Positions 47,246 to 59,500 of a stretch of DNA of 64,000 nt are shown piece after piece. Source of the stretch: Nemania diffusa (taxonomy: Eukaryota > Ascomycota > Sordariomycetes > Xylariales > Xylariaceae); assembly GCA_038501195.1 (NCBI GenBank), contig JBBPUQ010000006.1, positions 3,348,001 through 3,412,000 of the forward strand, written 5' to 3'. Below the pieces are notes generated by a model, which saw nothing but the letters and a program-made list of their open reading frames with translations, did no database searches and was not told the origin of the DNA. A program made the translations under genes and the position numbers. Numbering within the stretch: position 1 is the stretch's first letter; every line of letters starts with the position of its first letter.

Positions 47246-47711
47246 TTAGAGCTTCATCTCAGTAACTGGGGAAATCATAGAGAGGATATCTATCAGCCTT
47301 CCGTGGTACCTTTCTTGGGCTTTGCTGCCGTAGAATTCGACACTTAGGATCGTTTCAGAAGGGGGCCGGCCCTTGAGCCCATCAAAGTCCTGTAAGACGC
47401 TTGTGAGATCCTTTGTCCATCGGCCACTCTCAAGCAGCCATTCTCCTTCTCGCCATCTTGCTTGAGCAACCCTACGCCGAGTCCCCCCCTTGATCTTGGC
47501 TCGAATACTCTTCGAGATTCCCTGAGCTGGGTAAGCTACCAATCCAGTAGTGGAAGAACTTGGTTACTAGCCCGACCGACCCCTGGGTCAATCCCTTTAA
47601 AGCCCCTGTAGCACCTTCTCTCCTCTTAGCCTTATATGTTCGAAGAAAAACTGCCCCCGCCGCCCCTGTGATTCTCATCAATGGCAAGGTCGCTGAGTTG
47701 AGCATGACCAA
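47246..47711 (-). pseudogene. Frameshifted relic of a sterol-glucosyltransferase-like C-terminal region
   Basis: Two open segments in different frames make one recognisable stretch. 47711-47540 reads ITGAAGAVF...GATGALKGLTQGSVGLVTK, and a one-base shift near 47537 leads to GLVAYPAQGISKSIRAKIKGG and then RRRVAQARWREGEWLL. Repeated glycine-rich 'GxxKGxxxGxxGLVxKP...GLxAYPxxGIxKSI' modules are typical of the region flanking fungal sterol 3-beta-glucosyltransferase-like and related proteins. No ATG-started gene and no catalytic domain are present nearby. It overlaps the end of the FAD oxidoreductase reading frame in another frame, so I read it as a fragment joined to that gene by rearrangement. 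The family assignment is from memory of the motif pattern and is tentative. Confidence 0.4.
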
Positions 47712-49072
47712 GTAGACGACTTGCAGTCAAACTAATTTGACCTGCAGTACTAGGTGACGCGTTGATGGCCTCAAAGAAATCGGCGTAGTTGGTGCTTGTT
47801 GAAGGGCCGCTGATCTTGAATGAGATAAGAGAAGCGTCACTGAGATTTGAGATAATGTTGCTTTGAAGAGGCCTGAACAATGTGCGCATGGCTTCTGAGG
47901 TGATATTTAAAGCCCAAACGTTCAAACTCACCAGGACCCCAGGGACAGGTCCAGGTATGCCTAAGATGCCGCTTGCGGAGACACCGGTGAATGCCGCACC
48001 AGAACCAGTAATGCCCTGGTCCATGACATTAGGGAATCCTGACATATTGGCCGCGGCAAGACTAATGCTAGCTGAAGTGAGGGTAGCCGGCGTGGGATAA
48101 GTCAACAGAACATACTCTGTCACGACCCCGTATTGGCCGCCACCCCCGCCACGAAGAGCCCAGAAAAGATCTTGATTCTGAGCGAGGTTGCATGTTAAAA
48201 CCCCCCCTGCGACAGTTGCCACCGTAGCCTGTAGGAGTTGATCCGCCGCCAGGCCGTAAGTGCTTGAGAGCGGACCATGGCCACCCCCTTGGATAAAGCC
48301 ACCCAAGCCAACCGTGCGATCCACTCCGCTTGTCACGACGCGGTTATGGCCCAAGGAATAAAGTACGGCCTTGCCCCAGTTGTTTCCACTCCCCGTAATG
48401 AGAACCTGCCCGGTATCGCTGGAACCTAGAATTTGCCAAGAGTTATCAATCTCAAGATAGTTAAAATGGAGAGTCCAAATAGAAAGAGAGAAGGCACCGA
48501 TTGAGCTGTGACGATTTTAGTCTTCGTTGATGAGAGCAAATAAAATTGGATTCCCAAGTCTCATACCGTCCGCTCAAGTCATGGCCGGTGCCTTTGACTA
48601 CGACTCTAATATTCCTTTCGGGAGCCCATTTCAAAGCCGTCGCAACTTGTGCGGATGTAGTAGCATTGACAATATACGATGGATAACCGCCGACGCGGCA
48701 ACCCAATGAAGCTTCGTAACCGGTCACATTACGCGGGAGGCAAGAGTTGTTTGCCCAAATGAGATAATCAATTGACTCGGGGACATTCGAGTGAAAATAA
48801 GAGTAGCCCCATCCACAGGAGACATCATCGCAGGAATCAGGAGCGCCAAAGGGGTTATCAACATAACATGACGAGGCGGCAGGGGCTGTCCTCAGCAGCA
48901 AACCTCCTATGGAAGCGTTAAGGTTCTGCCATTCTAGAGATGGAGGCCACGATAGGCCGGAGGGCGCGGCTTTACAACGCGGTAATTGTGAATAGGGCCT
49001 GGTGTTATTACATAAGGCCGCCGTTGAGATACTGAGCACTGTTCCTGCTAGGAAGACTCGAACACGATTCAT
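47632..49072 (-). CDS. FAD-linked oxidoreductase (berberine-bridge type), C-terminally truncated
   Basis: Secreted flavoenzyme of the FAD_binding_4/berberine-bridge-enzyme class; members oxidise carbohydrates or secondary metabolites. Exons are 49072-48567 and 48505-47632, phase 2, giving 459 aa. A signal peptide is seen (VFLAGTVLSISTAALC). The FAD domain has the covalent-flavin His in KGTGHDLSGR, the GAFSLSIWTLHF continuation across the intron, VRTVGLG-like DRTVGLGGFIQGGGHGPLS, and ALRGGGGGQYGVVTEYVL. The position where bicovalent members have Cys is Ile-Gln, so only the His link is expected. The substrate-domain strands continue to SRLLGHAQLSDL, after which the protein ends in a non-homologous GGGGSFSSNI tail. 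The C-terminal BBE segment (about 100 residues, with its FAD-contacting Tyr/Asn) is absent. Probably an inactive or dying gene. Confidence 0.8.
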
Positions 49073-49574
49073 GATGATTGTAGGAGTAGCCTGGCGGAAT
49101 GTTACCCGAGGTAGGATATGTATACTATGGCAAGACAGGCCGAGCTAGGTCGAGCATTTGACTGTACTTATATGTTACCATAACCACTGTCATCATTACG
49201 AGTCCCTTGTCGGTTAAAGAGGCGAACATGGCAATTTTAAACCAGGTATTGTTTGTCGTATTAGTGCGCTAGGAATAATAGCAAGCAGTTAAAGTCTAGG
49301 AGTGTCTTGTTTATCAAATCTAGGAGAGTACCGACAGGTGAAATAGCGTAGAGGACTATTTGTATATGAATGCGAAAAAAATAACTGCCAATCAATCGTC
49401 TTCCAAGTCCAGGGACGGTAATTAGAAGCCCACAAGCAAGATATTGACTTAACATAGATTAGCAATTACATTATATAGCTAGAGCATGCTTCGGGATTAA
49501 GTACAAATGCTGTCGGTGCGCTTGATCCACCATGCTGCTCGACTTTATACCTTGCATCACGACTTATAATCATG
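49073..49574. other. Spacer left of the direct-repeat region
   Basis: Promoter side of the FAD oxidoreductase, becoming AT-rich after about 49.25 kb. No gene is seen. Confidence 0.45.
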
Positions 49575-49655
49575 TGTCGGAATTGTGCAAGTGATCTGTT
49601 GTTACATTGGTGACTAGCTGGAATTTGCAGTAATTCTCTGACAAGCTTGTTTTAC
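49575..49655 (+). repeat. Direct repeat copy A (possible LTR start, TGTCGGA...)
   Basis: A stretch beginning TGTCGGAATTGTGCAAGTG aligns by eye with a second copy at 52173: GTGCAAGTG-TCTGTTGTT-ATTGGTG-TTAGCT and later ACAAGCT. The similarity fades into AT-rich sequence on the right. The TG start and same-strand orientation suggest the edge of an old LTR. Confidence 0.45.
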
Positions 49656-49960
49656 TAGACGTAGGAATTATTTATAACTAACTATAGTATTGATAAAATT
49701 ACCACATATTTTTAAAATATAAATTAGTATGGTTTACTATGGGTAGTGCTTATATTTTGAAGGCGTAAACCTACCTAAGAAGGTCTGGTGAGAGATAAAG
49801 CCCTATGGTTTTCTCTCTCCTATTTAATCTACCGACATGGATTAGTCCTGAATAGGCCTAGTGCCATAGAGACATACAGACTGGACCGAGTTGTCCAGAA
49901 GACCTATTAGAAAAGGCCCCCGTACCTGTCTGTATCATTGTTGTTATTTAAGAAAAAAAA

Positions 49961-50050
49961 TGCTCGGTGAAGGAATCGAACCCTCTTCTCCTAAAACCTG
50001 CTGCTGACTCCCAGACATTTTAGACGCTCTTACTAATGAGCCAACCGAAC
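49961..50050 (-). tRNA. tRNA-like gene, anticodon unresolved, probable intron
   Basis: On the minus strand a 7-bp acceptor stem pairs GTTCGGT (50050-50044) with ACCGAGC (49968-49962; one T-G pair), followed by discriminator A. A D-arm (GCTC, 8-nt loop, GAGC) overlaps an A-box-like TGGCTCATTAGT. The T-arm (GAGGG, loop TTCGATT, CCTTC) contains a perfect B-box GGTTCGATTCC. Directly after the discriminator comes a run of eight T, a pol III terminator. The anticodon arm is odd: CTAAAA/TTTTAG can pair around about 20 nt, suggesting an intron. One reading gives anticodon GTC, but position 37 would be T. It could also be a decayed tRNA or a tRNA-derived SINE head. Confidence 0.55.
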
Positions 50051-52172
50051 CTTGGTTGTAGGTTATTTGTTAACAGGTGTTGTGTTAAAGTTACCTATAT
50101 AGCACTGTTCATTGAGTATGTAGGTCACGTACTATAAATCTTATTTAGCGTTAGTGTGGGGAAAGGTACAAAGCATAGTGTATATGTGGGACCTCGCACG
50201 ACTATTTCCAGGTCTCCCCCCATCCCTTTAGACTTTTACAATATTATATTTACCACTTTGTGATCCAACATCAACTTTACGACCTATGTACATACTTTTA
50301 GTAAGATGTGGCTAAGCACCAGCCATAAAAGGTGTTGCGTTGGCTTCGCGTTAAGTCTCTCAATATCGTGTATTTATACTTAGTTCCTAGTACTACGTTT
50401 TATCTTTAAGAATTAACTTCTTTGACCATTAACCTTAGTACTTCGTACGCGTTCCGCGGAAGTTTACCCAGTTCCCAGGATCTCCTGTGCCCTCTCACAG
50501 GCTGCCCTACAGTGCAAAGAGGTTCCTTTCTGTGTGCTTCTACAGACTGCCCAGCGGTGCCCTGAAACTGGGAGACCCGTGGGGACTTGCATAACAAAAA
50601 GGTTTACTTTGCCTTCCGTCTAAGAAAGGGATTATTGCCGTCCATTTAGGAAGAGGATTGTTATGTGGGGGTCTGGGGGAGAGGGAAAACACTAGTAAAG
50701 ATTACTGTAATAGGTCTAGCAAGGTGGTGTAGACCAAACGGAAGGCATTTGTTGCGAGCGTCAGCGACGCCTCCAGTTTATGGTAGCACGGACTCATTCC
50801 TAGACAGACCCACCAGAAAACAAGAATCGTTAGCTGTCGTTTGTTGATGGTAGCCTAGTTTTTTGGTTTTTTCTTTGCCGCTGTAGGGGTGTGGCTGACG
50901 CCACACGAATATGCCTAAGGTCAGCGTCCTCCGTGGCCATATATATGCTTGGCACTAGGTTATAGATCTCAAACCGTGCAGCTCTAAGATTCTGATACCT
51001 TTTTTCAGATTGGTAGCCCCGCGTAGCTGACTTAGCCTGGTGGTTGGTAGTATTAGTCCTCATATATACACTAATATCATTTTTGGGGGTAAGCTATAAA
51101 ATTAAATTATAGTAACTATTAAAACGTTAACTAGTCTTCGGATACACAGGCTACCACCACATTTTCCCAAGCTTCGTGGTGGGCTAGCGGTACGAGTCCA
51201 TCTTAATCCCTCCCGTTTTTTTGTCTCCCCTTTCTTCTTTTCCCCTTTTCCGTCTCTTCACCTATCTCCTTTTTTCTCCTCTTTGCTCTCTTACCTCCCC
51301 GTATGTATTGCAAGTACATCATATACTTTTGCCTTAACGGTCTTAATCTTAAGGGATTAAGACGGCCATAATAGCCTTAAAACCGTACCTACACGAGTCG
51401 CACACCAGCTTGTAGATCTTATTGCGCACGTCTTTTCTGGAGTGCCGACTACCGTCAGCCCGCGCACGAGAAACTATGAATAAGAGGAAAACTGGGAGGC
51501 TAAGGATTAGCCTACCACCTAGCATACATAAGAACCCGGATGACGCGTTCTTTTTCGGCGGTGTACTATGCAGCATCGGTGACGCCGGTATAAGCAGAAG
51601 CTACATCATAGCCAAGTTATCGAACGGTCGCGATATTAAAATAACCCAGCCCCTTATTTAAAGCGTTTGCCAGCTGGACCAGGATTCTTTGTGGCAAAGT
51701 TAGGCTCGGTGGTTTTCTCTGGTAGAGTCTAGAGGGCAGCTCTCCTCGGTCGAGATCAGGTTCCTTCGTCTCATGGGCAGATACTCAGTTCCCACTACCA
51801 TGACGCTTGCTGTTGAGGACGGGATGGGGCTCGTGTGAAGATCCTGTACGATTCTTAGTTACCTTGTCTCAAAGATGGCACGTTTGCGCGTCTGCAGGGG
51901 GGGTGAAGCCGAGAGAGGGAAGAAGACAAGGGATTTCCAGTGGACAGGATGGAAGGGAAATAAAGGAACTACGCGAAGCGACGCGGTCTTCCCCGCGCAT
52001 CTAACCCCCGAGTCCCTGAACGCGAGGGGAAACATTCACTAGGAACATCAAGATAAGGGAAAGACCCAAGCTAGCATGTTGAGCTCCTCCCCGTAGCACT
52101 CCTTGTCGTGGTCAGTCATCTCAGCCGCTGCCGCCACGCCTAGCGCCATGGCCTCAAACAAGTGCTACGAGG
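50051..52172. other. Unassigned segment between the direct repeats
   Basis: No recognisable gene. Open frames such as the 79-codon one at 51422-51661 match no family I know. A perfect 9-bp inverted repeat, GTCTTAATC/GATTAAGAC, lies around 51340-51363, and a C/T-rich tract at about 51205-51300. Base composition is mixed, unlike the pure AT block to the right. It may be the interior of a small non-autonomous element bounded by the direct repeats. Confidence 0.35.
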
Positions 52173-52253
52173 TGTCGGATTTGGTGCAAGTGCTCTGTTG
52201 TTGTATTGGTGGTTAGCTCTAATCTGAGGGAATTATTTAACAAGCTCTTTTTG
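52173..52253 (+). repeat. Direct repeat copy B at the edge of the AT block
   Basis: Begins TGTCGGATTTGGTGCAAGTG and matches copy A at 49575, 2598 bases away in the same orientation. The AT-pure sequence starts right after it, so any further LTR sequence on this side would be inside the mutated block. Confidence 0.45.
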
Positions 52254-52921
52254 GTCCGCCGCACGGACTATTTAATACTAGTTATAACGTTTATATACTT
52301 AATATGCACTTTTTATATATAAACTTTAAGCTTGTTTAATAAAGTTTAAATTTAATATATATTTTATTATAATATATAATTGTTTTAATAATAAAATATA
52401 AACTTGTTTATTATTTTTATTTTTGTTGTTTATTTAATATATTTATTTATAATAATATAAATAAGTTTAATAAAGCGAGCTTAAAAAATTAAGTTATAAG
52501 ATTTATTTAAATAAACTTATTTAATAAAAAAGTTTGAAAAAAAGCTTTTGTAAAAGTTTTTTTATTATTTATAACATTATTTGTTAAAATTATTATTTAT
52601 TATAAATATTTACTATTATAAACAAGTAAAAATAATTATAAAATTAAAGCTTAAATATAAAATATTAAGTTTAATTTTAATATTTATTAAATATATATAT
52701 ATATATATATAAAGCTTAAAAATTAAAAAATTAAAAAATTAAAATAATTAAAATATTTAACAAGTTTTATTTTAATATATTTTTTAAAATTGTTTTAATT
52801 ATATTAGTTTAATTTTATTTATTAAACTTAATTATATTTTTATATATAATAGTTATAAGTTTAGTTTATTTATTAAATTAATGTTTTTTTAATAAATAAT
52901 TTTAATTTTTATTATTATAAA

Positions 52922-52923
<2 letters not shown>

Positions 52924-52956
<33 letters not shown>
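52924..52956. repeat. Poly-T run of 33
   Basis: Uninterrupted run of 33 T near the left edge of the AT block. It could be a relic of a poly-A tail of a minus-strand retroposon or simply homopolymer drift. Confidence 0.9.
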
Positions 52957-52958
<2 letters not shown>

Positions 52959-55900
52959 TATTTTATAAACTATTATTTATTTTTAATATATTATTTTTTT
53001 TATTTTTTTTATTTTTTTTATATTTTTTAAAAAAATAAAAAAAAAAAATATTAAAATATTTTTTAAAATTAGTTATAATTAATTAAAATAATATAATAAG
53101 TTTAAATTTTAAGTTATAATATAAAATGTTTAAAATTATATAAATTTAAATAATATTATATTTATATTTAAAATTAAAACTAAATTAAAACTTTTTATTA
53201 ATAAAAGTATTAAGTTAATTATTTTATAAAATTAAATTAATTAATATTAAAAAAATTTTAATAAATAAAATATTTTAAAAAATTATAATTTTAAAAAAAG
53301 CGTTTTATAACTAATTTTTAAAAAGTATAACTAATAATAATTAAAATTAATATAAAATTTAAAAAGTTTATTAAAATTTATTTTAATAAAATATTAAAAT
53401 ATATAGCTAATATTATTAAATATATTAATTTATATAATTAAATATTAAAATTAATTAATTTTAAACATTTAAAAATAATATTAATATAAATATTTAATAA
53501 ATAAAAATTTAATATTAAATTAATAATTAAATATTTAAAAAATAATTTAGCTTTTAAAAAATTAATTGTTATAAATATTTTATTAATTAAATATTAAATA
53601 GTTTTAAATTAAATTTTATAATATATAAATTTTATTTATAAATATAAAAACTAAATAATTATTTATAAAAAAATAAAAATATATTAAATATTTAATATAA
53701 TAAAAATATTTGTAACTAAAATTTTTTTTGAAATTATAAATAAATATATTATTTTTAAATAAATTATTAAATAGTTTTTTATTTTATTTTAAAATAAACT
53801 TTTTTATAAATAGTAAATATTTATATTAAATTAATTAAAATAAATTTTAAAATATTTTAAAATATTTTTAAAATTTATTATATTTTAAATAATAAAATTT
53901 AAAAATAGCTTAAAAAAATAACTAAAAAAAAAACAATTTAAAAGTTTTTAATATTTTTATAAATAATAAATAAAATATATATATTTTTAATGTTTTAAAA
54001 AATATATATTTTTTTAATATATAATTATAAAATTTATAAAAAAAATATTAAAAAAAATATTTTTTATAAAAAAAATCAAAAAAATTAAAAAGTAATAAAA
54101 ATATATTTAATAAAACAATTTTTTAAAAAAAATCAATAAAAAATAAAAAAAAACTACTTTTAAAAAAAAAAACTTAAATAATAAAAAAACTTAATATAAT
54201 AATAATATAATATATATAATAATTAATTTATTTTTTTTAAAATTATATTTAATTTTAAATATTTATATAATTAAAGTTTAAAAATTATATTTTTTATTTT
54301 ATAAATAATAATTTATTTTTTAAAAAAAGCAATAATAAATATTAATACTTTTTAATATTTAATTTTAAAAATAAAAACTTAAATTATAAAAAATATATTT
54401 TTAAAAAAAAAATAAAAAGAAATTAATTAATTTAATATTTATTAAAATAATATTTATAAAAATTTTTTATATAATATTATAAATTAAATTATATATTAAA
54501 ATTTAATAAATTTAAAAAAAACAATATAATTATTAAACTTTTAAAATATTATAATTTAATATTTTTTTAATATAATTTATTTTTTATTTATTTAAATTGA
54601 TTTTTTATAATAAATATAATATATATTTTAATAAAAGTTTTTATAAATATAATAATTTTTTAATAATTTTAAAATAAATAAAACAAATTTTTTTATATTA
54701 ATTTTTTAAAAAAATTTTAAAACTAAAATTTTTTTTTAAATATTTATAACATTTAAAGTTAAAACATTTAAAACTTAAATTATTTAAAATATTAATATAT
54801 AATATAAATAAATAAAAATTAATAAAAATTTATAATTTAAATATAAAAATGATATAAAAATATATATTTTATAAAAAATTTTTAAATAAACTTTTAAAAA
54901 AATATTAATAAAAATTTTTTATAAAATTTTTTAAAATTTATTTAATTATTTAAAAAAATTTAATAAATTATAATAAATATTAATATTTAAAAATAAATTT
55001 AATAATATAATTTAATTTTATTTTTTTAAAAATAAAAAATAAAACTTTATATTTAAATAAATAAAAAAATTTAAATATTAAATAATATAATAATTTAAAC
55101 TTTTTATAATAAAACTTAAAAATAAAAATAAAAAAGTAATTATTATTATTTAAAAAATTATATATTATAAATTTTAACTTAAAAAAATTTTAATTTAAAA
55201 TCTTTATTAAATTATATTAAAAAAATAATGAAAAATAATTAAAAAATAAATAAAAAATTAAATAAAAAATTAATTAACATAGTTTAAATAATAATTTAGT
55301 TATATAATATTAATTTTAAAAAAAAATTTAATTTTTATATATTTTATAAAATATTTAAATTATAATTTAATTAATATTTTAAATAATATATATTTGAAAT
55401 AAAAAAAAAGTTAAAATTAATTTTAAATTAAATTAAAATTAAATTTTTATATATAAATATAAAGTTTATTTTTTAAATAAAAAAAAAAACTAGTTATAAT
55501 TATTAAATTTTTAACATAAAATTAAAAATATATAATAAATAATTTATATAAAATTAAAATTTTTTATTTATAAAAAATAATTTTAATATAAAATATTAAG
55601 TTTAAAAAAAAAAATTATAATAAAAAACAAAAATGTTTTAAAATTAAAAATTTAAAAATATAAATAAATAAAATTAAATTAAATAAAATTAAAATATTAT
55701 AATTTTAAAAATTTAAAATATATAATAATTTATAATAATAACAAATTAAAAATTAAATAAAAATATTTTAAATAATTATAATAATAATATTTAATTTATT
55801 AATAAGTTTTTTAATATTAATATAAAAAAATAAAGTTTAAAAATAAATATAATTATAACAAAATTAATTAAAAAACTTAATAAAAACTATATGTTTTAAT

Positions 55901-56234
55901 TATAAAAACTTTTAATTTTTTAATAAATGTTTAAATTTAAAAAATAATAAAACAATATAAAAATAAAATTTAAAAAAATAATTTAAAATAAAAAAATAAT
56001 ATTTTTAAAAAATAAAATATTTTAAACTTTTTAAATTAATATATAAAATATTAAAAACAAATTAAATAAAAGTTTATAATAATATAAATATTAAATTATA
56101 TTTAAAATATTAAATAAATTATTTTAAATAAACTATAAATATATATATAAAATAAATTTATTACTTTAATTTATAAATAAATATATTTAAAAAATAATAT
56201 TTAAAAAATTAAAAAATAATAATAAAAGTTATAT

Positions 56235-56542
56235 TGTTGAACTAATGATTTATTAAAACTTATATATATATACTAAGTGTATATAACTAAGATTTAAACT
56301 AGGACTTTTATTAAATAACTAAATAAATAAAAAATATAAAAATTTATTAAGATTTATAAAACCTACAGGTTTTACATATATATATATATAAATAACTTAT
56401 ATATAACTTTTTTAGTTATACTTTTTTTTGTAAAATATATATATAAATTAATATAGAACTTTAGAACTTAAAAATAAACTTTAAACTTTATAAATTATTT
56501 TGAATTTTTATATATATATATATATAAAAAGTTTTATTAATA
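56235..56542 (+). repeat. Left LTR
   Basis: Starts TGTTGAACTAATGATTTATT and ends near GTTTTATTAATA. It retains more G and C than the right copy. It shares long blocks with the right LTR, for example AAATAACTAAATAAATAAAA and the later TTTTTTTTGTAAAATATATA. Confidence 0.72.
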
Positions 56543-59500
56543 CTAATTAATAATTATAAAATATAATTATAAATTAGTAAAATAAAAAAGTAGAAACTAG
56601 CTATTATTAAAAGTAACTTTTGTATTTTATTTTTTTTCTTTTTATATAAAAAGTAAACTATTATTTATATCAATTAGCTGAAAATATATTAAATTAATTA
56701 TTAAATAAAAAAAATCTAACTATTATAAAATTAAAATTAGTTTTATATAATAGTTTAGTTATTTTTATATAAAAATTAATAAAACTATAAGTTATTTTAT
56801 ATATTTATTTTTTTAACTATTTTATTTATTTTTTTTTTTTATTTTATTATTTTTTATAATTATATTAATACTTATAATAAAAATAATTACAGCAGCTACA
56901 GCTGTAACAGCTAAACAAGCTTAAAACAACAAGTTAACAGCTTTATACAATAAAAATAAATTTATATATAAAAATATAGCTAAAAGCAGTAATATTTAAA
57001 TAAAAATTTAAAAAAAGCAAATTAATTTTAATTATTAAAATATAACTATTAATTTTAACTAATTTATTAAACTTTTATAATTAACAATATATTTTGTAAA
57101 ATATTTGTAAAACTATATACAATTAAAAATTAAAAACAAACAGTTTATATAAATATTTGTAATAAATTTTAATAGCTAAATAAAACCGATATTAATAAAT
57201 ATTAGTTATATATTTTAAAAAAAATTTATTGCTATTGCTAAAAATAACAAAAATATTAAAGTATATAAAAAATCGTTTAAAAACAAACTTTTATATATTA
57301 TTAAAAAATATATAAACAAAAACAATAAAAACTTAAATAACGATATATTTATATAAATAGTTTTAATATTTACATTAATAAATATATTAGAACTTCTAGT
57401 TATATAAACAAACTATTTAACATTATAACTAATTATATTAAAACTAATAACATTAGTATATATTTTAATATTTAATATAAATAATTAAATATTTAGTTTT
57501 TTTATATAAATAAAAACTTAAAAACTTATATTTACTTTTAAAATTTTTATTATATATTTTATACTTTTACTTATATATAAAAATCAATTATACAAATTTT
57601 TTTTTATTTAGATTATTTACAATAATTTAATTAAAACAGCTTAATTTATTATATTTATTAAAATATAGCGATTTAACTAAAATTATAGCAATAAATTATA
57701 CAATATATTATATAACAAAGTTCGAATTTTTATTTTAATATATTATTAATTTAAAATTATTAAAAAATAATATTATATAATATTTTTTTTTATATTAAAA
57801 AAAAAAGCTAAATAATATTATTTCAACTATATTAGTTTAATATATAAATAAAATAAAATTTATATAATATTTAACAATTACTTTAATATAATAATTAATT
57901 ATAGTTAATATTAAACTAACTGAATTACTATTACTTTTATATAAATAAAACAAAATAATTTAATAAAAACAATATTTAAAATATTAAAAACTATAATTAA
58001 TAAACTTTAATTTATATAATATATTTTAAAACTTAGCTACTATAAAAAAATATTACTTTATATAACAGTTATATAAATATATTTTAGTATATTTAAGCTT
58101 GAATTTGTTTTAATTAATTAAAAACTTATATATAAAGCTTTATTTTTTAATTTACAAACAATATTATAAGTTTTTTTTAATTAAAAAATAAACTAATATT
58201 ATATAACAAATGTTTATTTTATTAACAAATAATATAATACTAAATATTTAAAACGATTATATAGTTATAGCTTTAAAAAAAACTTTTATTAAAAACTATA
58301 GCAATTATACAATAAAAATAATAAAAGTAATAAAAAATACTTTATTTATAAAAAACTTAATTGTTAATTTATTAACTATAGCTAATAAAAAAAATCAAAA
58401 ATAAAAAAGCAATATTTTGCTGTATATAATACTTTAAAATAAAAAGCTTTATTATATAAAAAATATAATATATTTATATTAAATTATAAAAATAATAAAA
58501 ACTTTTTATATAACAATAAATTTAATAATAACTTAGATTTTAAAACTAAAAATAAAACAGTTCAATTTTTAATAAATTTAATATATTTTTATTATATAAT
58601 AAAAAAAAAAAAATATATATATTTAAAACTAAATATTAATATTAAATAATTTCTATTTAAATAGTTAATATAATATAAAATATTAAAATATTTTATAAAA
58701 TATTAATGTAATTAAAGTTTTAACTATTAAAAAAGCTTAAACTAAAACTTTTATATAAAGAAACTTTTTTATATAAATAAATTAAACTTTAAATAATATA
58801 ACAATTTAATTTAATAATATTAAAAGCTTTAAAACTATAAATATTATAACTATTTTAATATTAATTAAACTAATTAAATTTTATATTTTAAATATATTAA
58901 CTTTATTTTTATTATTATTATAAAATATAAATTAACTATATATTTATTTTAACAATATATAAAATATAATTATATAACAAAATAATATAACAGTATAAAT
59001 TATATAAAAATAAAAATACTTATTTTTTAATATTAATTAATTAAAAGCTATAAATTATTTTATAAAATAAAAACTTTAAAAATTATATTGTTAATTTAAA
59101 TATTTTTATATAAAAAAACTTATAAAATTATTACAAAAAACTAAATATAATAATATTAATATTTTAATATTTTAAAAAATTAAAAAGTTTTATTATTATT
59201 ATTAATTATATAACTAAGTTTTAAAAAAATTTAAATTTTTACTAAAAAACAAATATAACTTTAATTATAAAATAATTATTAATATTATATAAATTAACAA
59301 ATAACCGATTTTATATATAATTGATACAAATATATCGTTTTAAATAACTAAATTTTTAAAATTTTTAAATATATATAATATTTAAAATATATTATACTAA
59401 TATTAAATTTTAATATATTAAAAGCTATTTAATTATATTATATATAATTTTAATATAAATTTTTTATTTAAAAAATTTTGCAATAATATATAACTTGTTA

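Noticed and set aside
52924..52956. Poly-T run as proof of a LINE or processed pseudogene tail
   Set aside because: It lies in an AT-only block with no coding remnant or target duplication beside it, so homopolymer drift is equally likely.
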